Program-made: the position numbers and the translations under genes
In this document: positions 1 through 9,169 of the stretch, piece by piece
Layout: the number at the start of each line of letters is the position of its first letter
Position numbering within the stretch: the stretch's first letter is position 1
Notes under the pieces: model-generated
Database searches by the model: none
Seen by the model: the letters and a program-made list of their open reading frames with translations, nothing else
What the model was told of the DNA's origin: nothing
NCBI RefSeq assembly: GCF_900100765.1
Contig: NZ_FNFO01000003.1
Location: 248,001 to 312,000, forward strand
DNA from: Catalinimonas alkaloidigena
Lineage (GTDB): Bacteria; Bacteroidota; Bacteroidia; Cytophagales; Flexibacteraceae
Reading direction: 5' to 3'
Length of the DNA stretch: 64,000 bases

Positions 1-2426
1 CGAGCGACGTGATCAAGCGGGTCAGTGGCGCCAGCATTCAGGACAATAAATTTGCGATTGTGCGCGGCCTCAACGACCGGTACAACACTGCGTTTCTGAA
101 CGGCGCCCCGCTGCCCAGCACAGAATCGGACCGGAAGGCGTTTTCGTTCGATTTGTTCCCTTCCAACCTGCTGGACAACATTAACATCGTCAAGACGGCC
201 ACACCCGACCTACCAGCCGACTTCGCAGGCGGGGTTATTCAGCTTAAGACCCGGGACATTCCTACGGAGAACTTTTTCTCCATTTCGGCGGGCCCGCGTT
301 TTAACACCATCACGACGTTCAAAGAATTTTATAAGTCGCCCCAAGGGAGTCTGGATTTTCTGGGTATGAACGACGGTTCGCGCGACCTGCCCTCGAACCT
401 GCCGTCCAGCGACACGTGGCGTCAGGAAAACCTGAATTCCAACCCCATTCAGGCGGCTCAGTACGCAACCCAGTTCCGGAACGACTGGGCACTGACGCGC
501 ATTCCTTCCATTGCTCCCGGCTATTCGGCACAGATCAACGGCGGGTTTTCCAAACCTGTTTTTGGAAACGACTTCGGCGCGATCTTCTCGATTACCAACA
601 ACAACGACTATTCTTACTCGCAATCGCCTCAGCAACGCTTCCTGAACCCGTCTGCCCCCGGCGAGCGCTACGTGCTGCGCCAGCGCTTCCTGGACGATCG
701 CTACAGCCATAACGTAACCACCGGTTTCTTGCTCAACTTGGCCTACAAACTCGGTGACAACCACAAGTTTGGCTTGAAGAACTCACTCAATTACACCACA
801 GACGACCTTGTGGTACGCCGGGGTGGCTACCGTGACTTGCAGATTTCGCAGGAGCAAGAGTCTTCCATTCGCTGGTATACCAACAACCGCCTGTTCACGA
901 GCCAGTTTACCGGAGAGCATTTTCTGCCGGGTTCGAAACTTAAAATCGATTGGCTCGGAGGCGTTAGTTCGATCTACCGCACCGTTCCTAGTCTGCGTCG
1001 CCAGGTGTATACCCGGACCAACCGACCCGACGATCCTTCGGACGACGGACGGACGTTTGTAGCCGCCATTCAGCGGAACGGTACCTCGACTACGTCGGGT
1101 GGTAACTTCTTCAGTTCCAACACGGACGAGACGGCCTACACGCTGAAACTGGACCTCAGCCGTAAGTTCGATCAACTGCGCACCGAAGTGAAAGTAGGCG
1201 CTTTTTACGTAGACCGTCAGCGCGCATTCGCCGCACGCGAACTCGGCTTTACGCAGTTTGACCCGCCCGGCACACTGCGCTTCAACAGCGACTTGCTGAA
1301 CTTGCCGGTAGACCAGATTTTCGACCCAGCGAACCTGGGGTACCAGATCAGTGCCGAGGGCGACACGGTAGCCGGCGGTTTCCGGATTTTTGACGCGACA
1401 CTGCCCAACAACAGTTACGATGCCGGCTCGGTTACTAAGGCGTCGTATGCCATGCTGAACAACCAGATTACCGAGCGCCTGCGGCTCATTTGGGGAGTGC
1501 GCATGGAAAGCTACAACCAGACGCTTTCGGGCTTCGGACGTAATTCACAGCCCGTTACGGTCGATTCTACCGTGATCGACTGGCTGCCTTCGGCCAACCT
1601 GATTTTCTCGTTGACTTCCAAGTCCAACGTGCGGCTTTCTTTCTCGCAAACCGTGTCACGTCCCGAGTATCGTGAGTTGGCTCCGTTTAGCTTCTACGAT
1701 TACACGGACAACTTCACTACCAACGGGAACCCGGCGCTAGAGCGGACCAAAATCACCAATGGTGACGTGCGTTACGAACTGTTCCCCCGCAGCGGCGAGG
1801 TTATTTCGATATCGGGTTTCTACAAGCACTTCAACGGCCCGATTGAGCGCGTACAGTTGCTTCCCAACGAAGTAACCTTCGTCAACGCCACCCAGGCCAT
1901 CAACTACGGTGGTGAGGTTGAGCTGCGTACCCGCCTCAACAAGTTTTTGTTCCTGCCTCAGTCTCAGTTGCTCTCGTACTTCACGGTTAGCGCCAACCTG
2001 GCGTTGATCAAATCGGAGGTGAGTTTCGAAGACGCCGATCCTTCCATCAAGGAGCTCGTGATTCAGAAACGACCGCTGCAAGGCCAGTCGCCTTATGTGT
2101 TCAATGCCAGCGTGGTCTTCGACGAGCCTACGTTGAATCTGTCCGTCAGCGCTTCGTACAACCGCGTTGGTCCTCGCATCTTCATTGCCGGTACGTTCGA
2201 AGATCCTACCATTCTGGAGAACCCTCGTAACGTGCTCGATCTGCAAGTCTCGCGTACCTTCTTCGAAAAGCTGAACCTGCGCCTGAACGTACGCGACGTC
2301 CTGGCCAACAAGTTTATCTTCTATTACGATAACAACGCCAACGAAAAGTACGACAGCTACGACGACGCGTTCATCGAACGGACGGTCGGGACGGGCGTTA
2401 CCTTCACAGCGTCCTACAACTTCTGA
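1..2426 (+). CDS. TonB-dependent receptor, 3' part (5' end outside window)
   Basis: Outer-membrane receptor that imports a bound ligand using energy from the TonB complex. The reading frame is already open at base 1, so about 805 codons of a longer gene are visible. The first ~90 residues are the end of the plug domain (RGLNDRYNTAFLNG, then NINIVKTATPDLPADFAGG). The rest is a beta-barrel rich in aromatic and Asn residues, ending in a C-terminal Phe (TASYNF) as expected for outer-membrane insertion. The GTG at base 9 is internal, not a start. A secreted T9SS protein follows in the same direction, separated by a terminator; such neighbours often share a ligand or regulation. The substrate cannot be told from this part. 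Confidence 0.93.
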   Translation, partial: SDVIKRVSGASIQDNKFAIVRGLNDRYNTAFLNGAPLPSTESDRKAFSFDLFPSNLLDNINIVKTATPDLPADFAGGVIQLKTRDIPTENFFSISAGPRFNTITTFKEFYKSPQGSLDFLGMNDGSRDLPSNLPSSDTWRQENLNSNPIQAAQYATQFRNDWALTRIPSIAPGYSAQINGGFSKPVFGNDFGAIFSITNNNDYSYSQSPQQRFLNPSAPGERYVLRQRFLDDRYSHNVTTGFLLNLAYKLGDNHKFGLKNSLNYTTDDLVVRRGGYRDLQISQEQESSIRWYTNNRLFTSQFTGEHFLPGSKLKIDWLGGVSSIYRTVPSLRRQVYTRTNRPDDPSDDGRTFVAAIQRNGTSTTSGGNFFSSNTDETAYTLKLDLSRKFDQLRTEVKVGAFYVDRQRAFAARELGFTQFDPPGTLRFNSDLLNLPVDQIFDPANLGYQISAEGDTVAGGFRIFDATLPNNSYDAGSVTKASYAMLNNQITERLRLIWGVRMESYNQTLSGFGRNSQPVTVDSTVIDWLPSANLIFSLTSKSNVRLSFSQTVSRPEYRELAPFSFYDYTDNFTTNGNPALERTKITNGDVRYELFPRSGEVISISGFYKHFNGPIERVQLLPNEVTFVNATQAINYGGEVELRTRLNKFLFLPQSQLLSYFTVSANLALIKSEVSFEDADPSIKELVIQKRPLQGQSPYVFNASVVFDEPTLNLSVSASYNRVGPRIFIAGTFEDPTILENPRNVLDLQVSRTFFEKLNLRLNVRDVLANKFIFYYDNNANEKYDSYDDAFIERTVGTGVTFTASYNF

Positions 2427-2447
2427 TTCTGTAGCAGAAAAGTATAA

Positions 2448-2490
2448 GCAAAGAGGCATGTGCGCTACGTACATGCCTCTTTGCATTTAT
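2448..2490 (+). terminator. Rho-independent terminator after the TonB receptor
   Basis: A perfect 13-bp stem, GCAAAGAGGCATG with CATGCCTCTTTGC, is closed by an 11-nt loop and followed by an ATTTATTT tail. It lies 22 bases after the receptor stop codon. Confidence 0.85.
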
Positions 2491-2564
2491 TTAAGATACC
2501 GTTACGCAACATGGCAGTAATGTATTCTTAACAGCCCCTTAACACCAAACGTGCGACGAAGATC

Positions 2565-2572
2565 TACTTTTG
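2565..2572 (+). promoter_or_regulatory. Candidate Bacteroidota -7 box for the T9SS gene
   Basis: TACTTTTG fits the TAnnTTTG consensus of the Bacteroidota housekeeping sigma factor. It lies about 40 bases before the start codon. No clear TTG sits at the expected -33 position, so this is a partial match. Confidence 0.4.
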
Positions 2573-2614
2573 CGCGTACTCAATACAATCACGAATACCT
2601 AACAAACCTTTTTC

Positions 2615-4240
2615 ATGAAAAAGATTTATCTTCTTCTCATGGCTGCCCTTCTCCCCGGAATGGCCATGAGCCAGACGCCATTCTTCACGGAGACCTCGTA
2701 TCGCGGCGCTTTCGGACCAGTCGGCACAGAAGACTGGACCGCAGGCTGGACCGAATGGGACCCCCAAAACGTGGAATATCCTGCGCCTACCGTGGTAAAA
2801 TCGGGCACCATCAGTGCTGACGAGACGTGGGCCAGCACAGATGTGGTAGACCTGCAAGGATTCGTTTATGTAACCAATGGTGCTACGCTGACCATTGAAC
2901 CAGGTTGTATTATTCGTGGAGATGCCGCTACCAAAGGCTCGCTGATCATCACCAAAGGTTCGTTCATCGACGCGCAAGGAACGGCAGAATCGCCCATCGT
3001 TTTCACCTCGAAAGCCGACGTAGGCTCGCGTAACGTGGGCGACTGGGGCGGGATCATCCTGCTTGGAGATGCACCGGTCAACCGTCCGAGCGCGATCATC
3101 GAAGGAGGTCTGGATGCCCAGTACTCCAGCTACGGTGGCACCAACGCTGCCGACAACAGCGGTGTTCTGAGCTACGTTCGCATCGAATTTGGCGGCGCTA
3201 TCTACACGACCGACAACGAGATCAACGGCCTGACCATGGGTGGTATCGGTTCCGGCACCACCATCGACCACATCCAGTGTTCTTACATCAACGACGACTC
3301 GTTCGAGTGGTTTGGTGGCACCGTCAACTGTAAATACCTGATCGCTTACGGCGGCATTGACGACGACTTCGATACCGACTACGGCTACAGTGGCTACGTG
3401 CAATTTGCGCTGGGTGTACGCGACCCCGATAACGCCGATGCAGCGGGTGACTCGAATGGTTTCGAATCAGACAACGACGGCAATGGCTCAAACGCCAAGC
3501 CTCAAACGTCGGTGATCTTCTCGAACGTGACCCTGATCGGTCCTTACGGCCTGGGCGGTGGTTCTGCCTCTCAGTACTTCGGCCGCGGTGCTCGCATCCG
3601 TCGTAACTCGGCCCTTTCTCTTTTCAACTCGATCGTTACAGACTGGGGCACTACCATCCGTTTGGATGATGCTGCTACGCGCGACAACGTTGGCGACACG
3701 TCGCTGATTTCCAACAACTTGTTTGTTGCGGTCGATGGTTCTAACGCAGATTACAGTGTATTTGGTAACGCTGAGACCAAAGACATTCTGATGGCCATGA
3801 ACGACTCGCTGGACGGCACAGCCGCCCTGGACATGGTCAGCCCGTACGGTGACGACGAAGCGCTGCCGCTGGTCAACCCTGATTTCCGCCTGGCTGCCAC
3901 CTCTCCGGCTGCCACAGGTGCAGATTTCACAAGCGATTTGTTCGCAGGTCTGGTCATCACTTCCATCGAAGACGTCATCACGACTTCGTCGCTGAAACTG
4001 TTCCCTAACCCGACGGCCGACAACGTTCTGTTGACACTTGAACTGAAAAAAGCGGGTCAGATCCAGGTCAACATCCTGGACGTAACGGGACGTCAGTTGA
4101 CTCAAGCAGTGAACAAACACATGGGTGCCACGCAAGAAGTGGTGAAACTCAACACCGCCAATCTTTCTAACGGACTGTACATGGTACAGATCGTAACGGA
4201 AGAAGGCGCTGTGACCAAACGCCTGATTGTGGCTCGCTAA
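2615..4240 (+). CDS. Secreted protein with C-terminal T9SS type A sorting domain
   Basis: 541 residues. A Sec signal peptide covers about residues 1-20 (MKKIYLLLMAALLPGMAMSQ). The middle ~430 residues look like a right-handed beta-helix: Gly/Asn/Asp-rich, with repeated short strands such as GATLTIEPGCIIRG, GGIILLGDAPVN and SYVRIEFGGAIY. The last ~85 residues are a type IX sorting domain, recognised by KLFPNPTADNVLL, a DVTGR turn and the ending NGLYMVQI...KRLIVAR. The product is therefore exported across the outer membrane and probably anchored at the surface. It follows the TonB receptor and has its own promoter-like box and terminator. Its enzymatic or binding role is not recognisable. Confidence 0.88.
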   Translation: MKKIYLLLMAALLPGMAMSQTPFFTETSYRGAFGPVGTEDWTAGWTEWDPQNVEYPAPTVVKSGTISADETWASTDVVDLQGFVYVTNGATLTIEPGCIIRGDAATKGSLIITKGSFIDAQGTAESPIVFTSKADVGSRNVGDWGGIILLGDAPVNRPSAIIEGGLDAQYSSYGGTNAADNSGVLSYVRIEFGGAIYTTDNEINGLTMGGIGSGTTIDHIQCSYINDDSFEWFGGTVNCKYLIAYGGIDDDFDTDYGYSGYVQFALGVRDPDNADAAGDSNGFESDNDGNGSNAKPQTSVIFSNVTLIGPYGLGGGSASQYFGRGARIRRNSALSLFNSIVTDWGTTIRLDDAATRDNVGDTSLISNNLFVAVDGSNADYSVFGNAETKDILMAMNDSLDGTAALDMVSPYGDDEALPLVNPDFRLAATSPAATGADFTSDLFAGLVITSIEDVITTSSLKLFPNPTADNVLLTLELKKAGQIQVNILDVTGRQLTQAVNKHMGATQEVVKLNTANLSNGLYMVQIVTEEGAVTKRLIVAR

Positions 4241-4262
4241 ACGAGCGAACGCCTTATTACAG

Positions 4263-4290
4263 AAAAAGCCCGGCAAAACCGGGCTTTTTT
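4263..4290 (+). terminator. Rho-independent terminator after the T9SS gene
   Basis: AAAAAGCCCGG, loop CAAAA, then CCGGGCTTTTTT: a strong stem with both A and T flanks, so it can also act on the converging moxR transcript. Confidence 0.92.
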
Positions 4291-4342
4291 GTTTTATCTG
4301 GCTGCCACGCGCTGCGGAAGGCAACGCGCGCGTTAGAATCGA

Positions 4343-5350
4343 TTATTTCTTGTGGACGGACACCTTGTTAAGCACCCGCTCGATGATTTGCCGGGACGAG
4401 ATGCCGTCGGCTTCGGCTTCGTAGTTGAGTAGGATGCGGTGGTTCAGCACATCGGGGGCCACTTCCTTGATGTCTTCGGGCAACACGTAGTCGCGGCCCT
4501 GGAAGAACGCAATGGCTTTGGCGGCCAGGTTCAGGTTGATGCTTCCACGCGGCGAAGCCCCAAATTGCAAGTACGTCGCTTCTTCGTTCAGTCCGTAGTC
4601 GCGCGGATTGCGGGTCGCAAAGATCAGGTCGATGATGTAGTGCTCGAGCGATTCGGAAAGGGTTACCCGGTTGATGGCGTCACGGATCGCAAACACGTCT
4701 TCTTTGGTCAGAAGCGGTTGCACATTGGCCGAAAAGCTCATGTTCGACATCCGGCGCATTACTTCCAACTCGTCGGTTTTGCTCGGATAGCTCACGTAAA
4801 TCTTCATCATAAACCGGTCGACCTGTGCTTCGGGCAGCGGGTAGGTTCCCTCCTGTTCCACCGGGTTTTGCGTCGCCAGCACCAGAAACGGCCGGTCGAG
4901 CGGAAACGTGGTTTCGCCAATGGTCACCTGTTTCTCCTGCATGGCTTCCAGCAGCGCCGACTGCACCTTGGCAGGCGAGCGGTTCACCTCATCGGCCAGG
5001 ATCAAGTTGGCAAACACCGGCCCTTTCTTCACTTCGAAGTTGCCCACTTTCTGGTTATAGATCATCGTGCCGACCAAATCGGCAGGCAGCAGGTCGGGCG
5101 TGAACTGAATGCGCTGAAAATCGAGGTGCAACACCTTCGCCAGCGTATTAATCGTCAGCGTCTTGGCTAGTCCCGGCACGCCTTCCAGCAGCACGTGTCC
5201 GTTGGTAAACAGGCCGATCAGCAGGCGATTGACCATGTACTGCTGCCCCACCACTACTTTGCCGACCTCCTGAAAGATCTGTTGAATTTTCTCCTGATAA
5301 AGGCCGTTGGCCGGCGTCCCCGCGGTCGGTGGAATTGACGAATGCTCCAT
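4343..5350 (-). CDS. MoxR-family AAA+ ATPase
   Basis: 335 residues. AAA_3-type ATPase thought to act as a chaperone for assembly or activation of partner proteins, often von Willebrand A-domain proteins. Visible motifs are Walker A GVPGLAKT (about 57-64), Walker B LILADEVNR (about 118-126), sensor 1 VLATQNP and the EAQVDRFMM segment, followed by the helical lid. The length is normal for the family. Usual MoxR partners (DUF58 and VWA genes) should lie downstream, but here the next gene on that side is convergent, so this copy is an orphan within the window. Its client is therefore unknown. The ATG start is preceded by about 190 bases of non-coding DNA. Confidence 0.93.
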   Translation of the reverse strand: MEHSSIPPTAGTPANGLYQEKIQQIFQEVGKVVVGQQYMVNRLLIGLFTNGHVLLEGVPGLAKTLTINTLAKVLHLDFQRIQFTPDLLPADLVGTMIYNQKVGNFEVKKGPVFANLILADEVNRSPAKVQSALLEAMQEKQVTIGETTFPLDRPFLVLATQNPVEQEGTYPLPEAQVDRFMMKIYVSYPSKTDELEVMRRMSNMSFSANVQPLLTKEDVFAIRDAINRVTLSESLEHYIIDLIFATRNPRDYGLNEEATYLQFGASPRGSINLNLAAKAIAFFQGRDYVLPEDIKEVAPDVLNHRILLNYEAEADGISSRQIIERVLNKVSVHKK

Positions 5351-5536
5351 ATAATGGCAAGTCTGAAAAATAGCAGTACTACGACCCTCAAAGTAACGAG
5401 GATCACCCTACATACGCAAATACCCGCGCGGGGCAATCGCCCCGGCAGCGGGCTCCGCAACGGGCTGCAACCCTTTGCAGGGCCGTACGTACACTAATAA
5501 CAGTAATTATATTTCACGTTAACCCGCATACGCACG

Positions 5537-5722
5537 ATGAACAATCTGAGCATAAAAGGTTCCTGGAACGAAACCAAAGGAAAGCTAAAACAGAAATACG
5601 GCCAACTCACCGACGACGATCTGGTGTTTGAAGAAGGCAAAGAAGACGAGCTCCTGGGCCGGCTGCAAAAGAAAACCGGAAAAACCAAAGATGAAATCCG
5701 CAAGGTAATTGCCGATCTCTAA
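5537..5722 (+). CDS. CsbD family small stress protein
   Basis: 61 residues, highly charged, with the CsbD-type layout: [21 protein letters not shown] followed by [20 protein letters not shown]. The family is widespread and usually induced by general stress, but its biochemical role is unknown. The length matches the family. A 51-residue membrane protein follows after 39 bases and is probably co-transcribed. Confidence 0.85.
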   Translation: MNNLSIKGSWNETKGKLKQKYGQLTDDDLVFEEGKEDELLGRLQKKTGKTKDEIRKVIADL

Positions 5723-5761
5723 TTTTTCCCTTCCTACGCTATACACTTAAACCAAAACCTC

Positions 5762-5917
5762 ATGGGAAACATTCTGGTATGGATCGCGGTCATTCTGATC
5801 GTTCTGTGGCTGGTCGGTTATCTCGGCTTCGGAGAAGCGGTAGGTAGCTTCATCCACATTTTACTCGTCATCGCCGTCATCGTTATTCTGGTCCGCGTCA
5901 TCCGAGGGGCCGTGTAA
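5762..5917 (+). CDS. Lmo0937-family small membrane protein
   Basis: 51 residues read from ATG: begins MGNILVWIAVILIVLWLVGY and ends VILVRVIRGAV. Two hydrophobic helices (about 4-22 and 30-47) are joined by a short FGEAVGSF linker, which is the layout of the Lmo0937 family of tiny inner-membrane proteins. These proteins commonly neighbour CsbD genes in Bacteroidota; no function is known. A terminator follows 40 bases downstream, closing a two-gene unit. Confidence 0.75.
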   Translation: MGNILVWIAVILIVLWLVGYLGFGEAVGSFIHILLVIAVIVILVRVIRGAV

Positions 5918-5956
5918 CTACGTCGACGTTATTTTTTATTCTGATGATCTTAACAG

Positions 5957-5983
5957 AAGGCTCCTGCAACGGGAGCCTTTTGT
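5957..5983 (+). terminator. Rho-independent terminator after the csbD unit
   Basis: AAGGCTCC, loop TGCAACG, GGAGCCTT, then TTG: an 8-bp stem right after the small membrane protein. Confidence 0.8.
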
Positions 5984-6005
5984 TTGTGGAAAATCCGATC
6001 TTTTC

Positions 6006-6037
6006 TTGGGCTGTTACGCAAAATCGCTTTACATTTG
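6006..6037 (+). promoter_or_regulatory. Candidate carB promoter
   Basis: TTG, 21 bases, then TACATTTG. This fits the Bacteroidota -33/-7 pattern with a slightly long spacer. It would give a carB leader of about 110 nt containing the hairpin annotated next. Confidence 0.5.
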
Positions 6038-6079
6038 GTGCCGGATTTTAATGGGCTATCGATCATCGCACATATCATG

Positions 6080-6112
6080 AACCTGTGGAAGGGCTTCGGT
6101 CTTCTACAGGTT
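6080..6112 (+). promoter_or_regulatory. Leader hairpin upstream of carB
   Basis: AACCTGTGGAAG pairs with CTTCTACAGGTT over 12 positions (one G-U) around a 9-nt loop GGCTTCGGT. There is no U tract, so it is not a simple terminator. It lies in the predicted 5' leader, 42 bases before the carB ATG. The loop does not match the PyrR anti-antiterminator consensus. Confidence 0.5.
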
Positions 6113-6154
6113 TCGTTGCGAATAAGCCCTCCACTTTCGTGAAACCTATTGCCC

Positions 6155-8983
6155 ATGCCCCGCGATCACAGCATCCAATCCGTTCTCATCATCGGCAGCG
6201 GCCCTATCATCATCGGCCAGGCCTGCGAATTTGACTACTCCGGCTCTCAGGCGTCTCGCTCTCTTCGCGAAGAGGGAATCGAGGTCGCGCTGATCAACTC
6301 GAACCCGGCCACTATCATGACCGACCCGGTCACGGCCGATCACATCTACCTCCGGCCTCTGGAGAAGAAGTACATCGTCGAGATTCTGGAAAAACACCAG
6401 GCGATGGGTAACCCCATCGACGCGGTGTTGCCCACCATGGGCGGCCAGACGGCCCTGAACCTCGCCATCGAGTGCGATAAGGCCGGCATCTGGAAGAAGT
6501 ATAATGTGAAAATTATCGGTGTCGACATCCGTGCCATCCAGACGACCGAAGACCGCGAGCAGTTCCGCCTGAAAATGAAGGAACTCAACGTCAACGTCTG
6601 CGAAGGAGCCACCGCGCGCTCGTTTCTGGAAGGAAAAGAAATTGCGCAGCGCATCGGCTTTCCGCTGGTCATCCGCCCGTCGTTTACGCTGGGTGGTACC
6701 GGAGGGGGCTTTGTCGAGAAACCTGAGGATTTCGACAAGGCGCTCGACTACGGCCTGCACGCCTCGCCTATCCACGAAGTGTTGGTAGAGCAGAGCATCT
6801 TGGGCTGGAAAGAATATGAGCTGGAACTGCTGCGCGACGGCGCTGGCAACGTTATCATCATCTGTTCGATCGAAAACTTCGATCCGATGGGCGTCCACAC
6901 GGGCGACTCCATCACGGTGGCCCCGGCCATGACCCTTCCCGATACGGTTTATCAGGAGATGCGCAACCTGGCCATCCGGATGATGAACGGCATCGGGCAG
7001 TTTGCCGGCGGCTGTAACGTACAGTTTGCGGTCGATCCTGAAACCGACGATATCGTGGGGATCGAGATCAACCCCCGGGTATCGCGCTCGTCGGCACTGG
7101 CCTCCAAGGCGACGGGGTACCCCATCGCCAAAGTGGCGGCGAAGCTCGCCATCGGCTACAACCTGGACGAACTGAAAAACCAGATCACCAAAACCACGTC
7201 GGCCTTCTTCGAGCCTGCGCTCGACTACGTCATCGTGAAGATTCCGCGCTGGAACTTCGACAAATTTGTCGGCGCCGACCGCGAACTCGGTCTGCAGATG
7301 CGTTCGGTAGGCGAAGTAATGGGCATCGGGAAGAACTTCCAGGAAGCTCTACAAAAGGCCTGTCAGTCGCTGGAAATCAAGCGCAACGGCCTGGGTGCCG
7401 ACGGACGCGAACTGCGCGATCAGGACAAGATTCTCTACAGCCTGAAGCACCCGAGCTGGAACCGGCTCTTCCACATCTACGATGCCATCAAGCTGGGCAT
7501 TCCGATGAAGACGATCCAGGAACTGACCAAAATCGACCGCTGGTTCCTGACTCAGATCGAAGAGCTGATTGCGCTGGAGCGGGAGATAGAGCACTTCACG
7601 CTCGACACCCTGCCGAAAGAGCTGTTGATGGAAGCCAAGCAAAAAGGCTATGCCGACCGGCAGATTGCGCACCTGTTGCGTTGCCTCGAAAGCGAGGTTT
7701 ATAAGAAACGTAACGATATCGGCATTCGCCGGGTCTACAAACTGGTGGACACCTGCGCCGCCGAGTTCGAAGCCAAAACACCGTATTACTACTCCACCTT
7801 CGCCGATGAAAACGAGTCGGCGGTTTCGGATCGGAAAAAGGTCATCGTGCTGGGCTCAGGCCCTAACCGCATCGGGCAGGGCATCGAGTTCGACTATTCG
7901 TGTGTGCACGGGGTGCTGGCCGCGAAAGAACTCGGCTACGAAACCATCATGATCAACTGCAACCCCGAAACGGTTTCGACCGACTTCGACGTGGCCGACA
8001 AGCTGTACTTCGAGCCGGTGTTCTGGGAGCACATCTACGACATCATCCTGCACGAGAAGCCCGAAGGCGTTATTGTACAGCTGGGCGGACAGACGGCCCT
8101 GAAACTGGCCGAAAAACTGAATCGCTACGGCATCAAGATTTTCGGAACCAGCTTCGAAGCCCTCGATCTGGCCGAAGACCGCGGTAGCTTCTCGTCCTTG
8201 TTGCGCGACAACGGCATTCCTTATCCCAAATTCGGGGTGATCGAAGACGCTGAACGTGCCCTCGATCTGGCCGACGAACTGGGCTTCCCGCTTCTGGTGC
8301 GTCCCTCATACGTACTGGGTGGACAGAGCATGAAGATCGTCATCAACAAGCAGGAACTGGAGCACCACGTAATCGACATCCTGCGCGATCTGCCCGACAA
8401 CAAAATCCTGCTCGACCACTTCCTGGAAAACGCCATCGAGGCGGAAGCCGATGCCATCAGCGACGGAGAAGATGTTTACATCATCGGCATCATGGAGCAC
8501 ATCGAACCGGCGGGCATCCACTCCGGCGACTCGTACGCGGTGCTGCCGGCCTTCGACCTGAGCGAGAACGTGCTGAACCAGATCCGTGACTACACGCGTC
8601 GCATTGCACTGGCAATGAACACGGTCGGGTTGCTCAATATTCAGTTCGCCATCAAAGACGAAGTGGTGTACGTGATCGAAGCGAACCCACGCGCCTCGCG
8701 GACGGTGCCGTTTATCTGCAAAGCCTACGGCGAAAACTACGTCAACTACGCGGCGAAAATCATGTTGGGTGAAGCCAAGCTGAAAGATTTCAACTTCCAG
8801 CCTCACCTGGACGGGTACGCCATCAAGATCCCCGTCTTCTCGTTCAACAAATTCAAGAACGTGAACAAAGAACTGGGGCCGGAGATGAAATCGACCGGAG
8901 AGGCCATCTACTTCATCGAAAATCTGGAGGATGACTTTTTTGTGAAGGTCTACGCCGAACGGAACTTGTACTTAAGCCGTTAA
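6155..8983 (+). CDS. carB: Carbamoyl-phosphate synthase large subunit
   Basis: 942 residues from the ATG chosen here; a TTG two codons earlier is less likely. It makes carbamoyl phosphate from bicarbonate, ATP and glutamine-derived ammonia for pyrimidine and arginine synthesis. Two homologous ATP-grasp halves are visible: the first starts VLIIGSGPIIIGQACEFDYS, the second VIVLGSGPNRIGQGIEFDYS at about residue 555. Both contain the MGGQTALNL/LGGQTALKL segment and the EINPRVSRSS/EANPRASRTV metal-binding strand. The protein stops after FFVKVYAERNLYLSR and lacks the C-terminal ~130-residue MGS-like allosteric domain of the E. coli enzyme. A shortened CarB of this size is known from several Bacteroidota, so this is probably not a truncation. 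carA is not in the window. Confidence 0.95.
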   Translation: MPRDHSIQSVLIIGSGPIIIGQACEFDYSGSQASRSLREEGIEVALINSNPATIMTDPVTADHIYLRPLEKKYIVEILEKHQAMGNPIDAVLPTMGGQTALNLAIECDKAGIWKKYNVKIIGVDIRAIQTTEDREQFRLKMKELNVNVCEGATARSFLEGKEIAQRIGFPLVIRPSFTLGGTGGGFVEKPEDFDKALDYGLHASPIHEVLVEQSILGWKEYELELLRDGAGNVIIICSIENFDPMGVHTGDSITVAPAMTLPDTVYQEMRNLAIRMMNGIGQFAGGCNVQFAVDPETDDIVGIEINPRVSRSSALASKATGYPIAKVAAKLAIGYNLDELKNQITKTTSAFFEPALDYVIVKIPRWNFDKFVGADRELGLQMRSVGEVMGIGKNFQEALQKACQSLEIKRNGLGADGRELRDQDKILYSLKHPSWNRLFHIYDAIKLGIPMKTIQELTKIDRWFLTQIEELIALEREIEHFTLDTLPKELLMEAKQKGYADRQIAHLLRCLESEVYKKRNDIGIRRVYKLVDTCAAEFEAKTPYYYSTFADENESAVSDRKKVIVLGSGPNRIGQGIEFDYSCVHGVLAAKELGYETIMINCNPETVSTDFDVADKLYFEPVFWEHIYDIILHEKPEGVIVQLGGQTALKLAEKLNRYGIKIFGTSFEALDLAEDRGSFSSLLRDNGIPYPKFGVIEDAERALDLADELGFPLLVRPSYVLGGQSMKIVINKQELEHHVIDILRDLPDNKILLDHFLENAIEAEADAISDGEDVYIIGIMEHIEPAGIHSGDSYAVLPAFDLSENVLNQIRDYTRRIALAMNTVGLLNIQFAIKDEVVYVIEANPRASRTVPFICKAYGENYVNYAAKIMLGEAKLKDFNFQPHLDGYAIKIPVFSFNKFKNVNKELGPEMKSTGEAIYFIENLEDDFFVKVYAERNLYLSR

Positions 8984-9008
8984 TACATAAAACTATACTG
9001 TGCAGCAG

Positions 9009-9121
9009 AAGGGTAGCCGAGGGCGTCAGACGTCGCAGGCTTCCCTTCCGCTGTTCCCGGTAGGTAACCATTGGTACGTTTTCGACTTCGCAGACCGAAG
9101 CGAAACCGGTATCTTACCGGG
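9009..9121. other. Structured intergenic segment with two long hairpins
   Basis: First hairpin: AAGGGTAGCC (9009-9018) with GGCTTCCCTT (9038-9047), one mismatch. Second: outer stem CCCGGTA (9056-9062) with TACCGGG (9115-9121), enclosing a stem in which TTTCG plus CTTCG pair with CGAAG plus CGAAA around CAGAC. It fills most of the gap between carB and the DUF4834 gene. There is no U tract, so a simple terminator is unlikely. Confidence 0.45.
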
Positions 9122-9169
9122 TAGTTGGTTTGGATAGGTACTTACGTTCCCGTTAAACTCTGAATTATC

